From Streptomyces sp. BK340 (lineage in GTDB: Bacteria; Actinomycetota; Actinomycetes; Streptomycetales; Streptomycetaceae): 64,000 bases of DNA. Every line of letters begins with the position of its first letter. Position 1 is the stretch's first letter. The DNA lies in assembly GCF_007827595.1 (NCBI RefSeq), contig NZ_VISR01000005.1, positions 372,001-436,000 on the forward strand. Direction: 5' to 3'. Of the stretch, positions 9,922 through 17,741 are shown in pieces. A program made the position numbers and the translations under genes. Below the pieces are notes generated by a model that was not told the DNA's origin, searched no databases, and saw only the letters and a program-made list of their open reading frames with translations.

Positions 9922-9932
9922 TCACGTGAAAC
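9919..9932. promoter_or_regulatory. parS centromere site (ParB binding)
   Basis: GTTTCACGTGAAAC is a perfect 14-bp palindrome and, from established work, is the exact consensus ParB-binding sequence of Streptomyces. In these genomes most copies cluster within a few hundred kb of oriC, so this part of the window is probably origin-proximal. The site overlaps the 3' arm of the gdhA terminator by 3 bp. No second perfect copy was found elsewhere in the window. Confidence 0.85.
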
Positions 9933-9973
9933 CCGGGCAGGGGAGCCGGCTGCCGGGTGTGTAACTTCGCGCC

Positions 9974-10261
9974 ATGTCCATCGCCTTCGCCGTCCTCGGC
10001 GCTTTTGCCGCCCTGCTGGCCGTGATCAACGGTGTTCAGGCCTTCCTCGGCCGTCAGCTCGTCCGCCCTTCGGCGAGCCGGCGTCCGGGCCGGCAGCTCC
10101 GGGCCGAGTCCGCCGTCGCCGCCGTGGCCATGCTCGGTGCGTCCTTGGCGGCTTTTGGTGTTCTGGCAGGCGGCCGGTGGCCTGCGGCCGGCGGTGTCGT
10201 GATGCTGGCCGGATGGATCGGCCTCGTGGTCGTCCGCAGGCGGCTCGCCGCCCGGGCATAG
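9974..10261 (+). CDS. Small two-to-three-helix membrane protein
   Basis: 95 aa, not recognised. Hydrophobic segments at about residues 2-22, 47-66 and 68-88 are separated by an Arg-rich loop (RPSASRRPGRQLR) at 30-43. There is no ribosome site before the ATG. A TAACTT hexamer 7 nt upstream suggests a leaderless transcript. Third-position GC bias and length support a real gene. No functional hint comes from neighbours. Confidence 0.6.
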   Translation: MSIAFAVLGAFAALLAVINGVQAFLGRQLVRPSASRRPGRQLRAESAVAAVAMLGASLAAFGVLAGGRWPAAGGVVMLAGWIGLVVVRRRLAARA

Positions 10262-10279
10262 CGTTCACTCTTATCCCAT

Positions 10280-10401
10280 TGCAACGAACATCTGAGGTTC
10301 GTTGCATTAAATTCCAAACAGTTGCAACGATTTCTCCATTCTGACCTGCAGGAATGGTGTTAGCGCGCAACGAATATGTTGCCAGATCTGTGAATGCAAC
10401 G
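10280..10401. promoter_or_regulatory. GCAAC operator cluster upstream of DUF4097 gene
   Basis: TGCAACGAAC (10280-10289) and its exact complement GTTCGTTGCA (10297-10306) form a 10-bp dyad. Further copies are TTGCAACGA (10322-10330), GCAAC-GAATAT-GTTGC (10367-10382) and TGCAACG (10395-10401). The region is A/T-rich compared with its surroundings. It looks like a multi-site operator ending about 45 bp before the DUF4097 start; the regulator is not in the immediate vicinity. Confidence 0.55.
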
Positions 10402-10444
10402 TAGCTTTTCCTTCGTCGGAAACAGTGAGTCGAAGGAGAGAACG

Positions 10445-11116
10445 ATGCAGAAGTTCACCACCGCCGCCCCGGTCTCGGCCGTCCTCGACATTCCCGCGGG
10501 ACGTATCCAGCTCATCGCCGCCGACCGGGCCGACACCACGGTCGAGGTCCTGCCCGCGGACGCCGCCAGGAGCCGCGACGTGCAGGCGGCGCAGGAGATC
10601 GAGGTCTCCTACGACGGCGGCGTCCTGCGGATCGAGGCCCCGAAGGCCAGGAACCGGATTCTCGGGCACTCCGGATCCGTCGAGGTCACCGTCCAACTGC
10701 CCGCCGGCTCCAGCGTCGAGGCGAAGGCGGCCCTAGCCGAACTCCGGGGCGTCGGACGGCTCGGCGACGTCGCCTTCGAGGGCGCGCAGGCGACGGTCAA
10801 GCTCGACGAGACCGACGGCGCCCGTCTCACCCTGCAGGCCGGCGACGTCTCGGTCGGCCGCCTGGGCGGCCCCGCGGAGATCAGCACCCAGAAGGGCGAC
10901 CTGCGTATCAGCGAGGCCGTGCACGGCACGGTCACCCTGCGCACCGAGTACGGCGGGATCGAGGTCGGTGCCGCCCGCGGAGTCTCCGCCTCCCTGGACG
11001 CCGGCACCGGGTACGGCCGGATCCACAACGCGCTCAGGAACACCGACGGCGCCGCCGCCGGCCTGAACATCCACGCGACCACCGCCTACGGCGACATCAC
11101 CGCCCGCAGCCTCTGA
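10445..11116 (+). CDS. DUF4097 beta-strand repeat protein
   Basis: 223 aa, nearly all short beta strands: repeated patterns such as VDIPAGRIQL, VQLPAGSSVEAKAALAEL, LTLQAGDVSVG and LRTEYGGIEVG. This is the right-handed beta-solenoid of the DUF4097 family, function unknown and usually cytoplasmic or peripheral. No signal peptide or membrane segment. The ATG at 10445 has AAGGAGAG 5 nt upstream. In related genomes the family often sits with TetR/PadR regulators and ABC genes; none is adjacent here. The upstream GCAAC repeats suggest tight control. Confidence 0.82.
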   Translation: MQKFTTAAPVSAVLDIPAGRIQLIAADRADTTVEVLPADAARSRDVQAAQEIEVSYDGGVLRIEAPKARNRILGHSGSVEVTVQLPAGSSVEAKAALAELRGVGRLGDVAFEGAQATVKLDETDGARLTLQAGDVSVGRLGGPAEISTQKGDLRISEAVHGTVTLRTEYGGIEVGAARGVSASLDAGTGYGRIHNALRNTDGAAAGLNIHATTAYGDITARSL

Positions 11117-11215
11117 GCTGTGCGCGGCGGACACCGGGCCGGTACTTGCCCGACAACCGTCGCGGTGGGGAGGCCATCTGGTTCACCATGGGGTGTGCGA
11201 TTCGATTCCGTTCCC

Positions 11216-11803
11216 ATGCCGGCGACCGTCGAGGCCCGGCCTCGTGACAGCCGTGGCTATCCGGTTCCCGCCATCACCCCGTGGGAGGGCGACGAGCCCC
11301 AGTTCGCGCTCACCGACTACGGGCGCAGCGCCGAGTGCGCGCGACAGCGGCTGTGTTCGGTCTGCAACACCCTGATGCCCAGAGGACCGGTGTGGCGGGT
11401 GGTCGGTGCCGCGGAGAGTACCGCGATCCGCGAGGCGCTCGCCGCCGGGCGGCCGTACCGCAACATGGCGGCGACCCTGGAGGGTCCGGGGCACCGCGCG
11501 TGCATGCTCTACGCCTCGATGGTCTGCCCGTATCTGGCGCGCCCCAATGCCCGGCGGGGGCTGACAGCACAAAGCCCGGACGACATGACCGCGCATGTCG
11601 TCCGGGGCGCTGTTCGTGGGGAGATGGGTGCCGTGGTGGGGTACGGCGACTACGAGTTCGCCGTCACCAAGGCCCAGGTCCTGTTCCGTTTTCTCGATGT
11701 GGTCGAGTACCTGCCGCATGACACGGCCGACCAGCACCTGCCGGAGCTCCAGGCTGAACTCGCCCGCTCCGGCGGCCGGTTGGGCGGCGGTCAGCCGCGG
11801 TAG
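11216..11803 (+). CDS. Hypothetical Cys-rich actinobacterial protein
   Basis: 195 aa, not recognised. It contains LCSVCNTLMPRGPVW (a CxxC knuckle, about residues 42-56) and HRACMLYASMVCPYLARP (about 90-107). These could together bind a metal. No membrane segment or signal. The ATG at 11216 is taken; a GTG at 11195 is equally possible and neither has a clear ribosome site. Its 3' end overlaps the convergent propeller gene by 13 bp. Confidence 0.6.
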   Translation: MPATVEARPRDSRGYPVPAITPWEGDEPQFALTDYGRSAECARQRLCSVCNTLMPRGPVWRVVGAAESTAIREALAAGRPYRNMAATLEGPGHRACMLYASMVCPYLARPNARRGLTAQSPDDMTAHVVRGAVRGEMGAVVGYGDYEFAVTKAQVLFRFLDVVEYLPHDTADQHLPELQAELARSGGRLGGGQPR

Positions 11804-12708
11804 GCGGGCAGGCCGGTGTGCTTGGAGACCTTGACGGGGTGGCCGAAGCCGTGGGCGGTCTTCGTGATGGTGTACGTACCGGTCGGGGCGCGGAAGGCGA
11901 TGGTCTTGCCGTTGGGAGACCAGGTGGGCTCGGTGTAGTCGGTGGTGGCGTCGGGGGTGACGTCCTTGACGACGGGGGTGGAGCCGCCGAAGTCCTCGAC
12001 GAAGAGGTGGTCGTGCCCGTGGACGGAGCGGACGAAGACGACCTCCTCGTTGTCGGAGGAGAGGGCGGGCTCGGAACCCTTGGTCAGCGCGCCGCCCTGC
12101 TGGCGCAGGTAGTCGTCGCGGATGTAGACCTCGCCGGTGTGGGTGTTCTCGTAGACGGCCGTGCCGTAGCTGCCGCCGACGTTCGGCCAGGTGTTGTCGG
12201 TCTGGGGGACGCCGGCCTCGCCCGGTTCGCCGTTCAGGCTGATCTTCGCCGGCTTTCCGTGGTTGCTGGTGGCCTTGATGCCCTCCAGGACGGTCTTGCC
12301 GTGGATCTTGGCCGAGAAGATGAGGTTGTTCTTGGCGGGGATCTGGTTCGCCCGGTCGGCGGCGGTCACCTGCCAGGTGGGGTGGGACCAGGTCTGGTTG
12401 CCCGGGTTGGCGGCGACGGTCACGCGGTGGCTGCCGTCGGGGTTGGAGACGACGAGGTTGCCGTGCCCGTCGATGAAGGCGGCCTTGCTGCCGCTGGGGT
12501 TCCAGGCCAGGTCACGGACGACGGTGCCGAAGTCGATCGACTTGCCGTCGACCAGGACGTGGCGCGTGCCGTCGCTGATGGTCAGGCCCCTGGGCACGGT
12601 GACTGCCTGAGCGGCCGTCGCGGTGGCGGCGGTGCCGCCCAGGGTGAGCAGTGCGGCGGCACCCGCGGTGGTGACGGCTGCGGTGCTCCGACGGATACGA
12701 GCGGACAT
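11791..12708 (-). CDS. Secreted TolB/PD40-like beta-propeller protein
   Basis: 305 aa with a signal peptide (residues 1-34, cleavage after an Ala-rich stretch near AAQA). The rest has blade-type repeats: LAWNPSGSKAAFIDGHGNLVV, PALSSDNEEVVFV and PTWSPNGKTIAFRA match the PD40/TolB WSPDGxxIAF pattern. The ATG at 12708 is preceded by GGGGGAA. Probably an extracytoplasmic binding or scaffold protein; no enzyme motif. It ends head-to-head with the preceding Cys-rich gene. Confidence 0.78.
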   Translation of the reverse strand: MSARIRRSTAAVTTAGAAALLTLGGTAATATAAQAVTVPRGLTISDGTRHVLVDGKSIDFGTVVRDLAWNPSGSKAAFIDGHGNLVVSNPDGSHRVTVAANPGNQTWSHPTWQVTAADRANQIPAKNNLIFSAKIHGKTVLEGIKATSNHGKPAKISLNGEPGEAGVPQTDNTWPNVGGSYGTAVYENTHTGEVYIRDDYLRQQGGALTKGSEPALSSDNEEVVFVRSVHGHDHLFVEDFGGSTPVVKDVTPDATTDYTEPTWSPNGKTIAFRAPTGTYTITKTAHGFGHPVKVSKHTGLPAYRG

Positions 12709-12937
12709 CGACGTTCCCCCAGGATGTGGATGATGCGGTGACGAGAGTTTCGCGGGAACCGCCCGCCGTCCCCGGGACCTGAACCGGTCCGCTCGGCCTG
12801 CCGCCCTTCGCGTTGAGAGAAGTCTTCCAACGGGGGGTGACGGAGTCGTGCGTTCGCTGTCACAGATGTGCAATAGCGGGTCGGATGGAGCTGCCGCACC
12901 GGGACGAGAACCGACCCCAGGCCGATGGCCGGGGATT

Positions 12938-13594
12938 TCAGCTCGCCGGTGTACCCGCCAGGTCGTCCAGCTCGGCGGCGAAGAGCTGCGCGGGGTCGAT
13001 GCCCATACCGGCGAAGTGGCCGGCGAGTTCCAGGGACAGGACGCCGTGCAGCCGCGTCCAGAAGGTCAGGGCCCGGTGGAGGGCCGCGGGCGGTGCGGGA
13101 TGGCCGTCCGCCCAGTCCCGGTGGTCTTCGAGGTGCGCCTCGAACGATGTCGCCGGTCCGTCCAGGGGCAGCGCGGCGCAGGCGTCCAACAGGGTCGCCA
13201 TGATCTCGGACGAGATAGCGGTGGTGTCGTCGGGAGCCTGGTAGCCGGGCACGGGCGTGCCGTAGATGAGGAAGTAGCGCTGGGGGTCCTGCAGGGCCCA
13301 TCCCCGCAAGGCGTGCGCCAGCGCGGTCACATCGGCACCGGCCTCCGAGGCCGCGCGGAAGGTGTCGGCGAGGCTGCGGTACGCGTCCCTGACGAGCTCG
13401 GTGATCAGCTCGTCGCGGCCGCCGAAGTACCGGTACAGCGCGGGTCCGCTCATGCCCATCTGCTTGGCGATCGCGTTGAGGGAGAGCGCGGATGCGCCCG
13501 CCGTGGCGATCTGCTCCCACGCGCGTTGCTTGATCTCCGCACGCACCTGGGCGCGGTAGCGCTCGCGCGGGGTCTTCGCCACCTGTTCCGTCAC
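12938..13594 (-). CDS. TetR-family transcriptional regulator
   Basis: 218 aa. The N-terminal helix-turn-helix is ASALSLNAIAKQMGMSGPAL followed by YRYFGGRDELITELV (about residues 30-65). The C-terminal ligand domain resembles the TetR_C_13/WHG type (LQDPQRYFLIYGTPVPGY). The GTG at 13594 with GGAAAGG upstream is preferred to an ATG 7 codons earlier that lacks a ribosome site. It is divergent from the oxidoreductase gene; a GTTAGAGG...CTTCTAAC dyad in the gap is a likely operator. Confidence 0.87.
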   Translation of the reverse strand: MTEQVAKTPRERYRAQVRAEIKQRAWEQIATAGASALSLNAIAKQMGMSGPALYRYFGGRDELITELVRDAYRSLADTFRAASEAGADVTALAHALRGWALQDPQRYFLIYGTPVPGYQAPDDTTAISSEIMATLLDACAALPLDGPATSFEAHLEDHRDWADGHPAPPAALHRALTFWTRLHGVLSLELAGHFAGMGIDPAQLFAAELDDLAGTPAS

Positions 13595-13641
13595 TTGACT
13601 GCCGCCTTTCCGCATCGCTGCGGCTGCACCCGCACCATCTA

Positions 13642-13701
13642 GTTAGAGGCTATCACGAAGGCTATTGACTATCCGACGATCGGTGAGTTACAACTTCTAA
13701 C
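13642..13701. promoter_or_regulatory. TetR/oxidoreductase divergent promoter
   Basis: GTTAGAGG (13642-13649) and CTTCTAAC (13694-13701) form an imperfect inverted pair. They bracket a forward promoter with TTGACT at 13665 and TACAAC at 13689 (18-bp spacer). This is a typical layout for TetR self- and neighbour repression; inferred. Confidence 0.5.
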
Positions 13702-13746
13702 GAACGCAAGGACAAGTTACCGATCTGGATCGCAGTGGAGGTCGCC

Positions 13747-14778
13747 ATGAACGCCGAAGGACTCGTCGAGGTCGTTCTGCCCGGCAAGGTCGAGCCCGAA
13801 GGACTCCAGATCCGGCACGGGGCCGTACCCGCCGCGGGTCCGGGCCAGGTCGTGATCCGGATGGAGGCGACCGGCGTCTCCTTCGCCGAGCAGCAGATGC
13901 GGCGTGGCCGCTACTACGACCAGCCGCCGTTCCCGTTCGTGCCCGGCTACGACCTCGTGGGTACGGTGCTGGCGACCGGCGAGGGCGTCGAGCCGGGGCT
14001 GGCCGGTACTCGGGTCGCCGCGCTGGTCAAGGTCGGCGGCTGGGCCAGCCACGTGGTCGTCGACGCGTCGGACGTGGTGCCGGTGCCCGACGGGGTCGGT
14101 GCGGCGCAGGCGGAGACCCTCGTCGTCAACGGCATCACCGCCTGGCAGATGCTGCACCGCAAGGCGCGCGTCCGTGCGGGGCAGACCGTTGTGGTGCACG
14201 GCGCGAACGGCGGCGTCGGATCGGTCCTGGTCCAGCTCGCCCAGGCCGCAGGCGCGCGAGTGATCGGTACGGCGTCCGCGCGCCACCACGACGCCCTGCG
14301 GGAGCGGGGAGTCGTCCCCGTCGACTACCGCACCGACGACGTCGCCGCACGCATCCGCGAACTCGCCCCCCATGGGGTCGACGCCGTCTTCGACCACGTC
14401 GGTGGCCGCGGCATCGTCGACTCCTGGCGCCTCCTCGCCCCCGGCGGCACGCTCGTCTCGTACGGCAGTGCCTCGACCCGGGACGACGAGGGCTCCAAGC
14501 AGTGGCCCGTCCTCAAGCTGCTCGGCCGGGTGTGGCTGTGGAACGCCCTGCCCAACCGCCGCCGCGCGTACTTCTTCAATGTCTGGGCCGGCCGGGCCCT
14601 GGCCAAGAACCGCTTCCGCGCCCGTCTCCGCACCGACCTCACCCAGGTCTTCGCCGCCCTCCAGCGAGGCGAGGTCACGGCCCAGATCGCCGCCCAACTG
14701 CCGCTCACCCGCATCGCCGACGCCCTGCGGCTGGCCGAGTCGGGCACCGTCGCCGGCAAGGTCGTCCTGCACCCGTAG
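13747..14778 (+). CDS. Quinone-oxidoreductase-like MDR protein
   Basis: 343-aa medium-chain dehydrogenase/reductase of the zeta-crystallin/quinone oxidoreductase type. The GroES-like domain is N-terminal (SFAEQQMRRGRYYDQPPFPF then VPGYDLVG). The Rossmann NADPH site is VHGANGGVGSVLVQLA at about residues 149-164. Zinc-ligand cysteines of the alcohol dehydrogenases are absent, so it is a zinc-free reductase. The ATG at 13747 has GGAGG 6 nt before it. It is divergent from, and probably repressed by, the TetR gene. Confidence 0.88.
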   Translation: MNAEGLVEVVLPGKVEPEGLQIRHGAVPAAGPGQVVIRMEATGVSFAEQQMRRGRYYDQPPFPFVPGYDLVGTVLATGEGVEPGLAGTRVAALVKVGGWASHVVVDASDVVPVPDGVGAAQAETLVVNGITAWQMLHRKARVRAGQTVVVHGANGGVGSVLVQLAQAAGARVIGTASARHHDALRERGVVPVDYRTDDVAARIRELAPHGVDAVFDHVGGRGIVDSWRLLAPGGTLVSYGSASTRDDEGSKQWPVLKLLGRVWLWNALPNRRRAYFFNVWAGRALAKNRFRARLRTDLTQVFAALQRGEVTAQIAAQLPLTRIADALRLAESGTVAGKVVLHP

Positions 14779-14828
14779 CAAGCACCCGAGTGGCTCGATC
14801 CGATCACCACGACGAAGCGAGGGGCACC

Positions 14829-15212
14829 ATGTTCGGCACCGCCCCGGCGAACTCACACGCTCAGCAGCCCCGACCCCTGCACCCGCACACGCCCACCCTC
14901 CGGCGCCGGCCCCGCGCGGGTGTGGCCGCGGTCGTGGTCGGGCTCGCCGTAGCCGGCGTTCTCGCGAGTACCGTCCCGACCGCCCAGGCCGCATCCCACG
15001 GCGGTACGGCCCGGTGCGACGGGCGAGGCGCCGATGCCACCGCCCTCATCCGCCACGAGTCCGACATCGTGATCAAGGCGCCGCCGAGCACAGTCTGGAA
15101 GCTGCAGACCGACGTCGAACGCTGGCCGTCCTGGCAGCTTGAGGGCGTGTCCGACCACTCTCGGCAGAGTGTCCAGATGGCCGGCTGCCTGGAAGCATCG
15201 ATGGACGAGTAA
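14829..15212 (+). pseudogene. Truncated secreted SRPBCC protein
   Basis: 127 codons starting from an ATG with GAGGGGC upstream. It has a signal peptide (about residues 35-57, ending PTAQAASHGG) and then the beginning of an SRPBCC/polyketide-cyclase-like domain (IRHESDIVIKAPPSTVWKLQ, VERWPSWQ). The family similarity stops at residue about 104 and a short unrelated tail runs to a stop, whereas such domains need about 140 residues. A deletion or insertion has removed the C-terminal half. It lies 50 bp after the oxidoreductase gene and was probably in its operon. Confidence 0.65.
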
Positions 15213-15391
15213 ATCGAACACGTGCTTGAATTTAGCCATGCGATCGTTTCGCGCCGACCTGGCCCAGGGACTCCAGGAATGGAGCGCTACCTAGTGGCAG
15301 CTCGCCAGGCGCCCTGGCCGTACCGAGCTACGTCGGCGTCTGAATGACGGGCCGGAATGCGGGGCCGTACATCCCGGATGATTCTGAAGGC

Positions 15392-15610
15392 ATGTCCGGC
15401 CCGATACGTGTGATCGTGCATCCGCCGTCGCCGACGGGTGGCCGGCGTGTACGCGTGGATGGTGAGATCCTCGGCCTGGCCCACAACGTGGTCGACGTCG
15501 CCGAGTTTCTTCGCCGAGCCGGGCTGGAGATCGACCCGGCGGAGGTTGCGGAGGTGCCGTGGATCGACTGGCGCGGCGTCGGGCCGGAGTACTGGGGTCC
15601 GGAGACGTGA
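15392..15610 (+). CDS. Small conserved hypothetical protein
   Basis: 72 aa beginning MSGPIRVIVHPPSPTGGRR and ending WRGVGPEYWGPET. It resembles a small conserved Streptomyces protein that I recognise only as hypothetical. No membrane segment. The ATG at 15392 has GAAGG immediately upstream at short spacing. It stands alone between a truncated gene and a MerR gene. Confidence 0.6.
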   Translation: MSGPIRVIVHPPSPTGGRRVRVDGEILGLAHNVVDVAEFLRRAGLEIDPAEVAEVPWIDWRGVGPEYWGPET

Positions 15611-15936
15611 TGGCCTCGGCGCGATACACGGCGAGGCCACCGGTGCTGTACTGCCGCAGGCACCGTCACGCCACTCATCGGTGATCTCGGCGCTCCCGGT
15701 ACCGCGCCGCGCCGCCAGTGCTCGGGTGGTCGTGCGGGTCCGATCGCACCGCTGCTGACCGTGGTTGTCCGCTCTTACGGGCACGCTGTGGGCACGGGCC
15801 GCGATGACCGGTGGGCAGAGCACGTGCACGAACGGCACTGTGCTCGGCTGAGCTCGGTCGGCGGTCCGGTAGGGAGAGCCTTCGCACGTGCACGGTGAGG
15901 ATCTCCTGGACTCGGATACGGCCCGCACCCGCGTGA
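15611..15936. other. Gene-free interval
   Basis: No convincing coding region, strong hairpin or repeat is visible between the small hypothetical gene and the end of the MerR gene; open frames here lack ribosome sites and recognisable protein features. Confidence 0.5.
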
Positions 15937-16281
15937 TCAGCCGGAACCGGAACTGCCCGCCGCCTCACTCGTGGCGCGACGGTACTCCTCGTTGATGCGC
16001 TGAGCTTCCTCGAGCTGGTCCTCAAGGATGACGATGCGGCAGGCGGCCTCGATCGGAGTCCCCCTGTCGACGAGCTCGCGGGCACGAGCGGCAATCCGCA
16101 GTTGGTAGCGGGAGTATCGGCGATGTCCTCCCTCCGAGCGGAGCGGAGTGATCAGGCGAGCCTCACCGATGGCTCGGAGAAAGCCTGGGGTGGTTCCGAG
16201 CATCTCGGCTGCCCGGCCCATCGTGTATGCGGGGTAGTCGTCGTCATCCAGACGATCATCAAGAGGGTTGTCTGCTGTCAT
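15937..16281 (-). CDS. MerR-type helix-turn-helix regulator (short)
   Basis: 114 aa. The MerR winged helix ([20 protein letters not shown] then [18 protein letters not shown]) is at about residues 18-62. A short coiled helix ([20 protein letters not shown]) follows, without an effector domain. The ATG at 16281 has GAGGTGAC 0-4 nt upstream. Stand-alone. A 32-bp perfect palindrome lies 27 bp upstream of the start and could be its operator or a terminator from the other side. Confidence 0.8.
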   Translation of the reverse strand: MTADNPLDDRLDDDDYPAYTMGRAAEMLGTTPGFLRAIGEARLITPLRSEGGHRRYSRYQLRIAARARELVDRGTPIEAACRIVILEDQLEEAQRINEEYRRATSEAAGSSGSG

Positions 16282-16307
16282 GTCACCTCGCTGTGCAACG
16301 CAGTCGA

Positions 16308-16339
16308 GGGGCCCTGGTGCCGTACGGCACCAGGGCCCC
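16308..16339. repeat. 32-bp perfect palindrome upstream of merR gene
   Basis: GGGGCCCTGGTGCCGT followed at once by its exact complement (16-bp arms, no loop). It falls in the leader of the MerR gene. Could be a transcription terminator, attenuator or operator; no T-run follows on either strand. Confidence 0.6.
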
Positions 16340-16855
16340 GAAGGAAATTCAACACCATCTGTCGGCCCTACTGCTGTGCCGACCTTCTGTTTCCGCTACC
16401 CGGTCCGGCAGGGGCGGAGCGGGGGGATCGCAGCTGCGTGACCGGGGACCACCATCCATTCCGGGGTCTTGCGGTACCCGGGCCGAGTGCTTCTCGGGCC
16501 CGGGCGATCCTGATGGCGTCTGCTCCTCCGTTCCTCGTCGAACCAACCACTGGGGAACTGGTACCGCTGTTGGCAGCTCCTCGACGTGCGAGCCGCCCAG
16601 TGCGGCTCCCAGTCCCGTCACCGTCCTGGGAACACCTTGGCTTCGAGGCTCGAGAGCCGCACTGACCTGCGAACTTCGTTTCATCCACCCGCCAGTTCGT
16701 GTCTGGCGGGTCTTGTTCGACCGTCTCTACAAGTTGAAGCGTAACCACGCCAGGAAGGAATGTCTACTCTGGCAAAGGTAGATTTCACCCTTCCAGTGGA
16801 GGAAGAAACTTGCCACCTGCGAAAATGGCTCCCACAAGTCGTAAGCTCTGCTGTC
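16340..16855. other. Interval with a terminator and a doubtful 50-aa frame
   Basis: A hairpin ACCCGCCAG / CTGGCGGGT (16687-16711) followed by TCTTGTT looks like a forward terminator. Just before it, 16513-16665 (+) could encode 50 aa (starts [20 protein letters not shown]), but there is no ribosome site and I do not recognise it. Nothing else is supported. Confidence 0.35.
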
Positions 16856-17230
16856 ATGTCGAACCCTGATGAGCTGCTCGTCGCCATCTCCGCCGCGGTG
16901 GAGTCCGAGCGAAGCAATCAGATGTCGCTGACCGTGGTCGTCGGCGGTGCCGTCATCACTGGTCGGCTGGCTCCTGAGGCCGTGTGGCGAGAGCGGGTGG
17001 CGGAGGTCCTGAAGGACTCGGACCGTCTCGGCCCGTTCTCGGACGTCTTCGCCCGCGGGCAGCGAGCGAACCGGCCCGGTCGCGGCGAGGCACCCACGCA
17101 TCTGCACTTCCATCTCGCCCGGATCCTGCAGGGCAGCCTCGGGATCCCGGAGACGGGCGGCATGTACCGAGTCGCGATCAAGGACGTCAGCGCATGGACC
17201 GTGGGTGATCTCAGCTACTTCGACGGGTGA
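16856..17230 (+). CDS. Conserved protein, possibly GvpU-like
   Basis: 124 aa beginning MSNPDELLVAISAAVESE. The segment MSLTVVVGGAVITGRLAPEA followed by FSDVF and a late beta-rich part (YRVAIKDVSAWTVGDLSYF) resembles the gas-vesicle accessory protein GvpU, but this is a weak recollection, and no gas-vesicle gene is near. The ATG at 16856 is chosen; a start 96 bp earlier is possible. It ends facing the SCO5918-like gene across a bidirectional terminator. Confidence 0.6.
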   Translation: MSNPDELLVAISAAVESERSNQMSLTVVVGGAVITGRLAPEAVWRERVAEVLKDSDRLGPFSDVFARGQRANRPGRGEAPTHLHFHLARILQGSLGIPETGGMYRVAIKDVSAWTVGDLSYFDG

Positions 17231-17296
17231 GACGTTGTCTCCGCCCCGTGTCCCGGCCCGGCCCGGCCAGGAGTTTTCTGGCGGACGACGAGACAG

Positions 17297-17338
17297 CGGT
17301 GGGGGCCCTGCCGACACGTGTCGGCAGGGCCCCCACCG
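17297..17338. terminator. 42-bp perfect palindrome, bidirectional terminator
   Basis: 21-bp arms with no unpaired bases at the centre (CAC|GTG at 17315-17320), GC-rich throughout. It lies between two convergent genes (ending 17230 and 17368), so it would stop transcription from both sides. Confidence 0.75.
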
Positions 17339-17367
17339 GGATCCTCAGGTCGGTTTGGCGCCTTTGC

Positions 17368-17682
17368 TCATACGTCCATGGGGCCGGCGCCGCCGAGCAG
17401 TGCCGACGCGGTCCGGAGCGGAGTGGGAACGCCCACGGGCGCGGCCTCGGGGCGGTCGTGGCAGGTGAAGCCGAGGCGCACCATGGCCCGGGTGACTTCG
17501 CCGGCGGTGAAGTCGCGGCGGTCCTGCCGCGTGATGACCTGACCCACCTGCTTGACGGGGTAGCGGCGGCGGCCGATCGTCACGGACTCACCCGTGACGA
17601 TCTCGGGCCTGACACTCTTCATGGAGGCCAGCACCCCGGTCCTGCTGAGGTCGAACGGGTACCGGGCGATGACGCAGCGCAT
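17368..17682 (-). CDS. SCO5918-family protein
   Basis: 104 aa. The beginning MRCVIARYPFDLSRTGVLAS and the core GRRRYPVKQVGQVITRQDRR match the small Streptomyces SCO5918 family of unknown function. In S. coelicolor this group lies in the same neighbourhood as the DEAD-box helicase and cold-shock gene, as here. ATG at 17682 with GGAAGG upstream. Likely the last gene of a unit running from the helicase; a nucleic-acid-related role is inferred from context only. Confidence 0.8.
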   Translation of the reverse strand: MRCVIARYPFDLSRTGVLASMKSVRPEIVTGESVTIGRRRYPVKQVGQVITRQDRRDFTAGEVTRAMVRLGFTCHDRPEAAPVGVPTPLRTASALLGGAGPMDV

Positions 17683-17741
17683 GATGCCTTCCAGGGGAGG
17701 AGTCGCGGGGGAAGGAAACCGGGCTGTCCGGGGGAGGCGGA

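Noticed and set aside
17312..17323. CACGTG centre of the 42-bp palindrome as a second parS
   Set aside because: Flanks are GCCGA/TCGGC instead of GTTT/AAAC, so it does not match the ParB site; the terminator explanation suffices.
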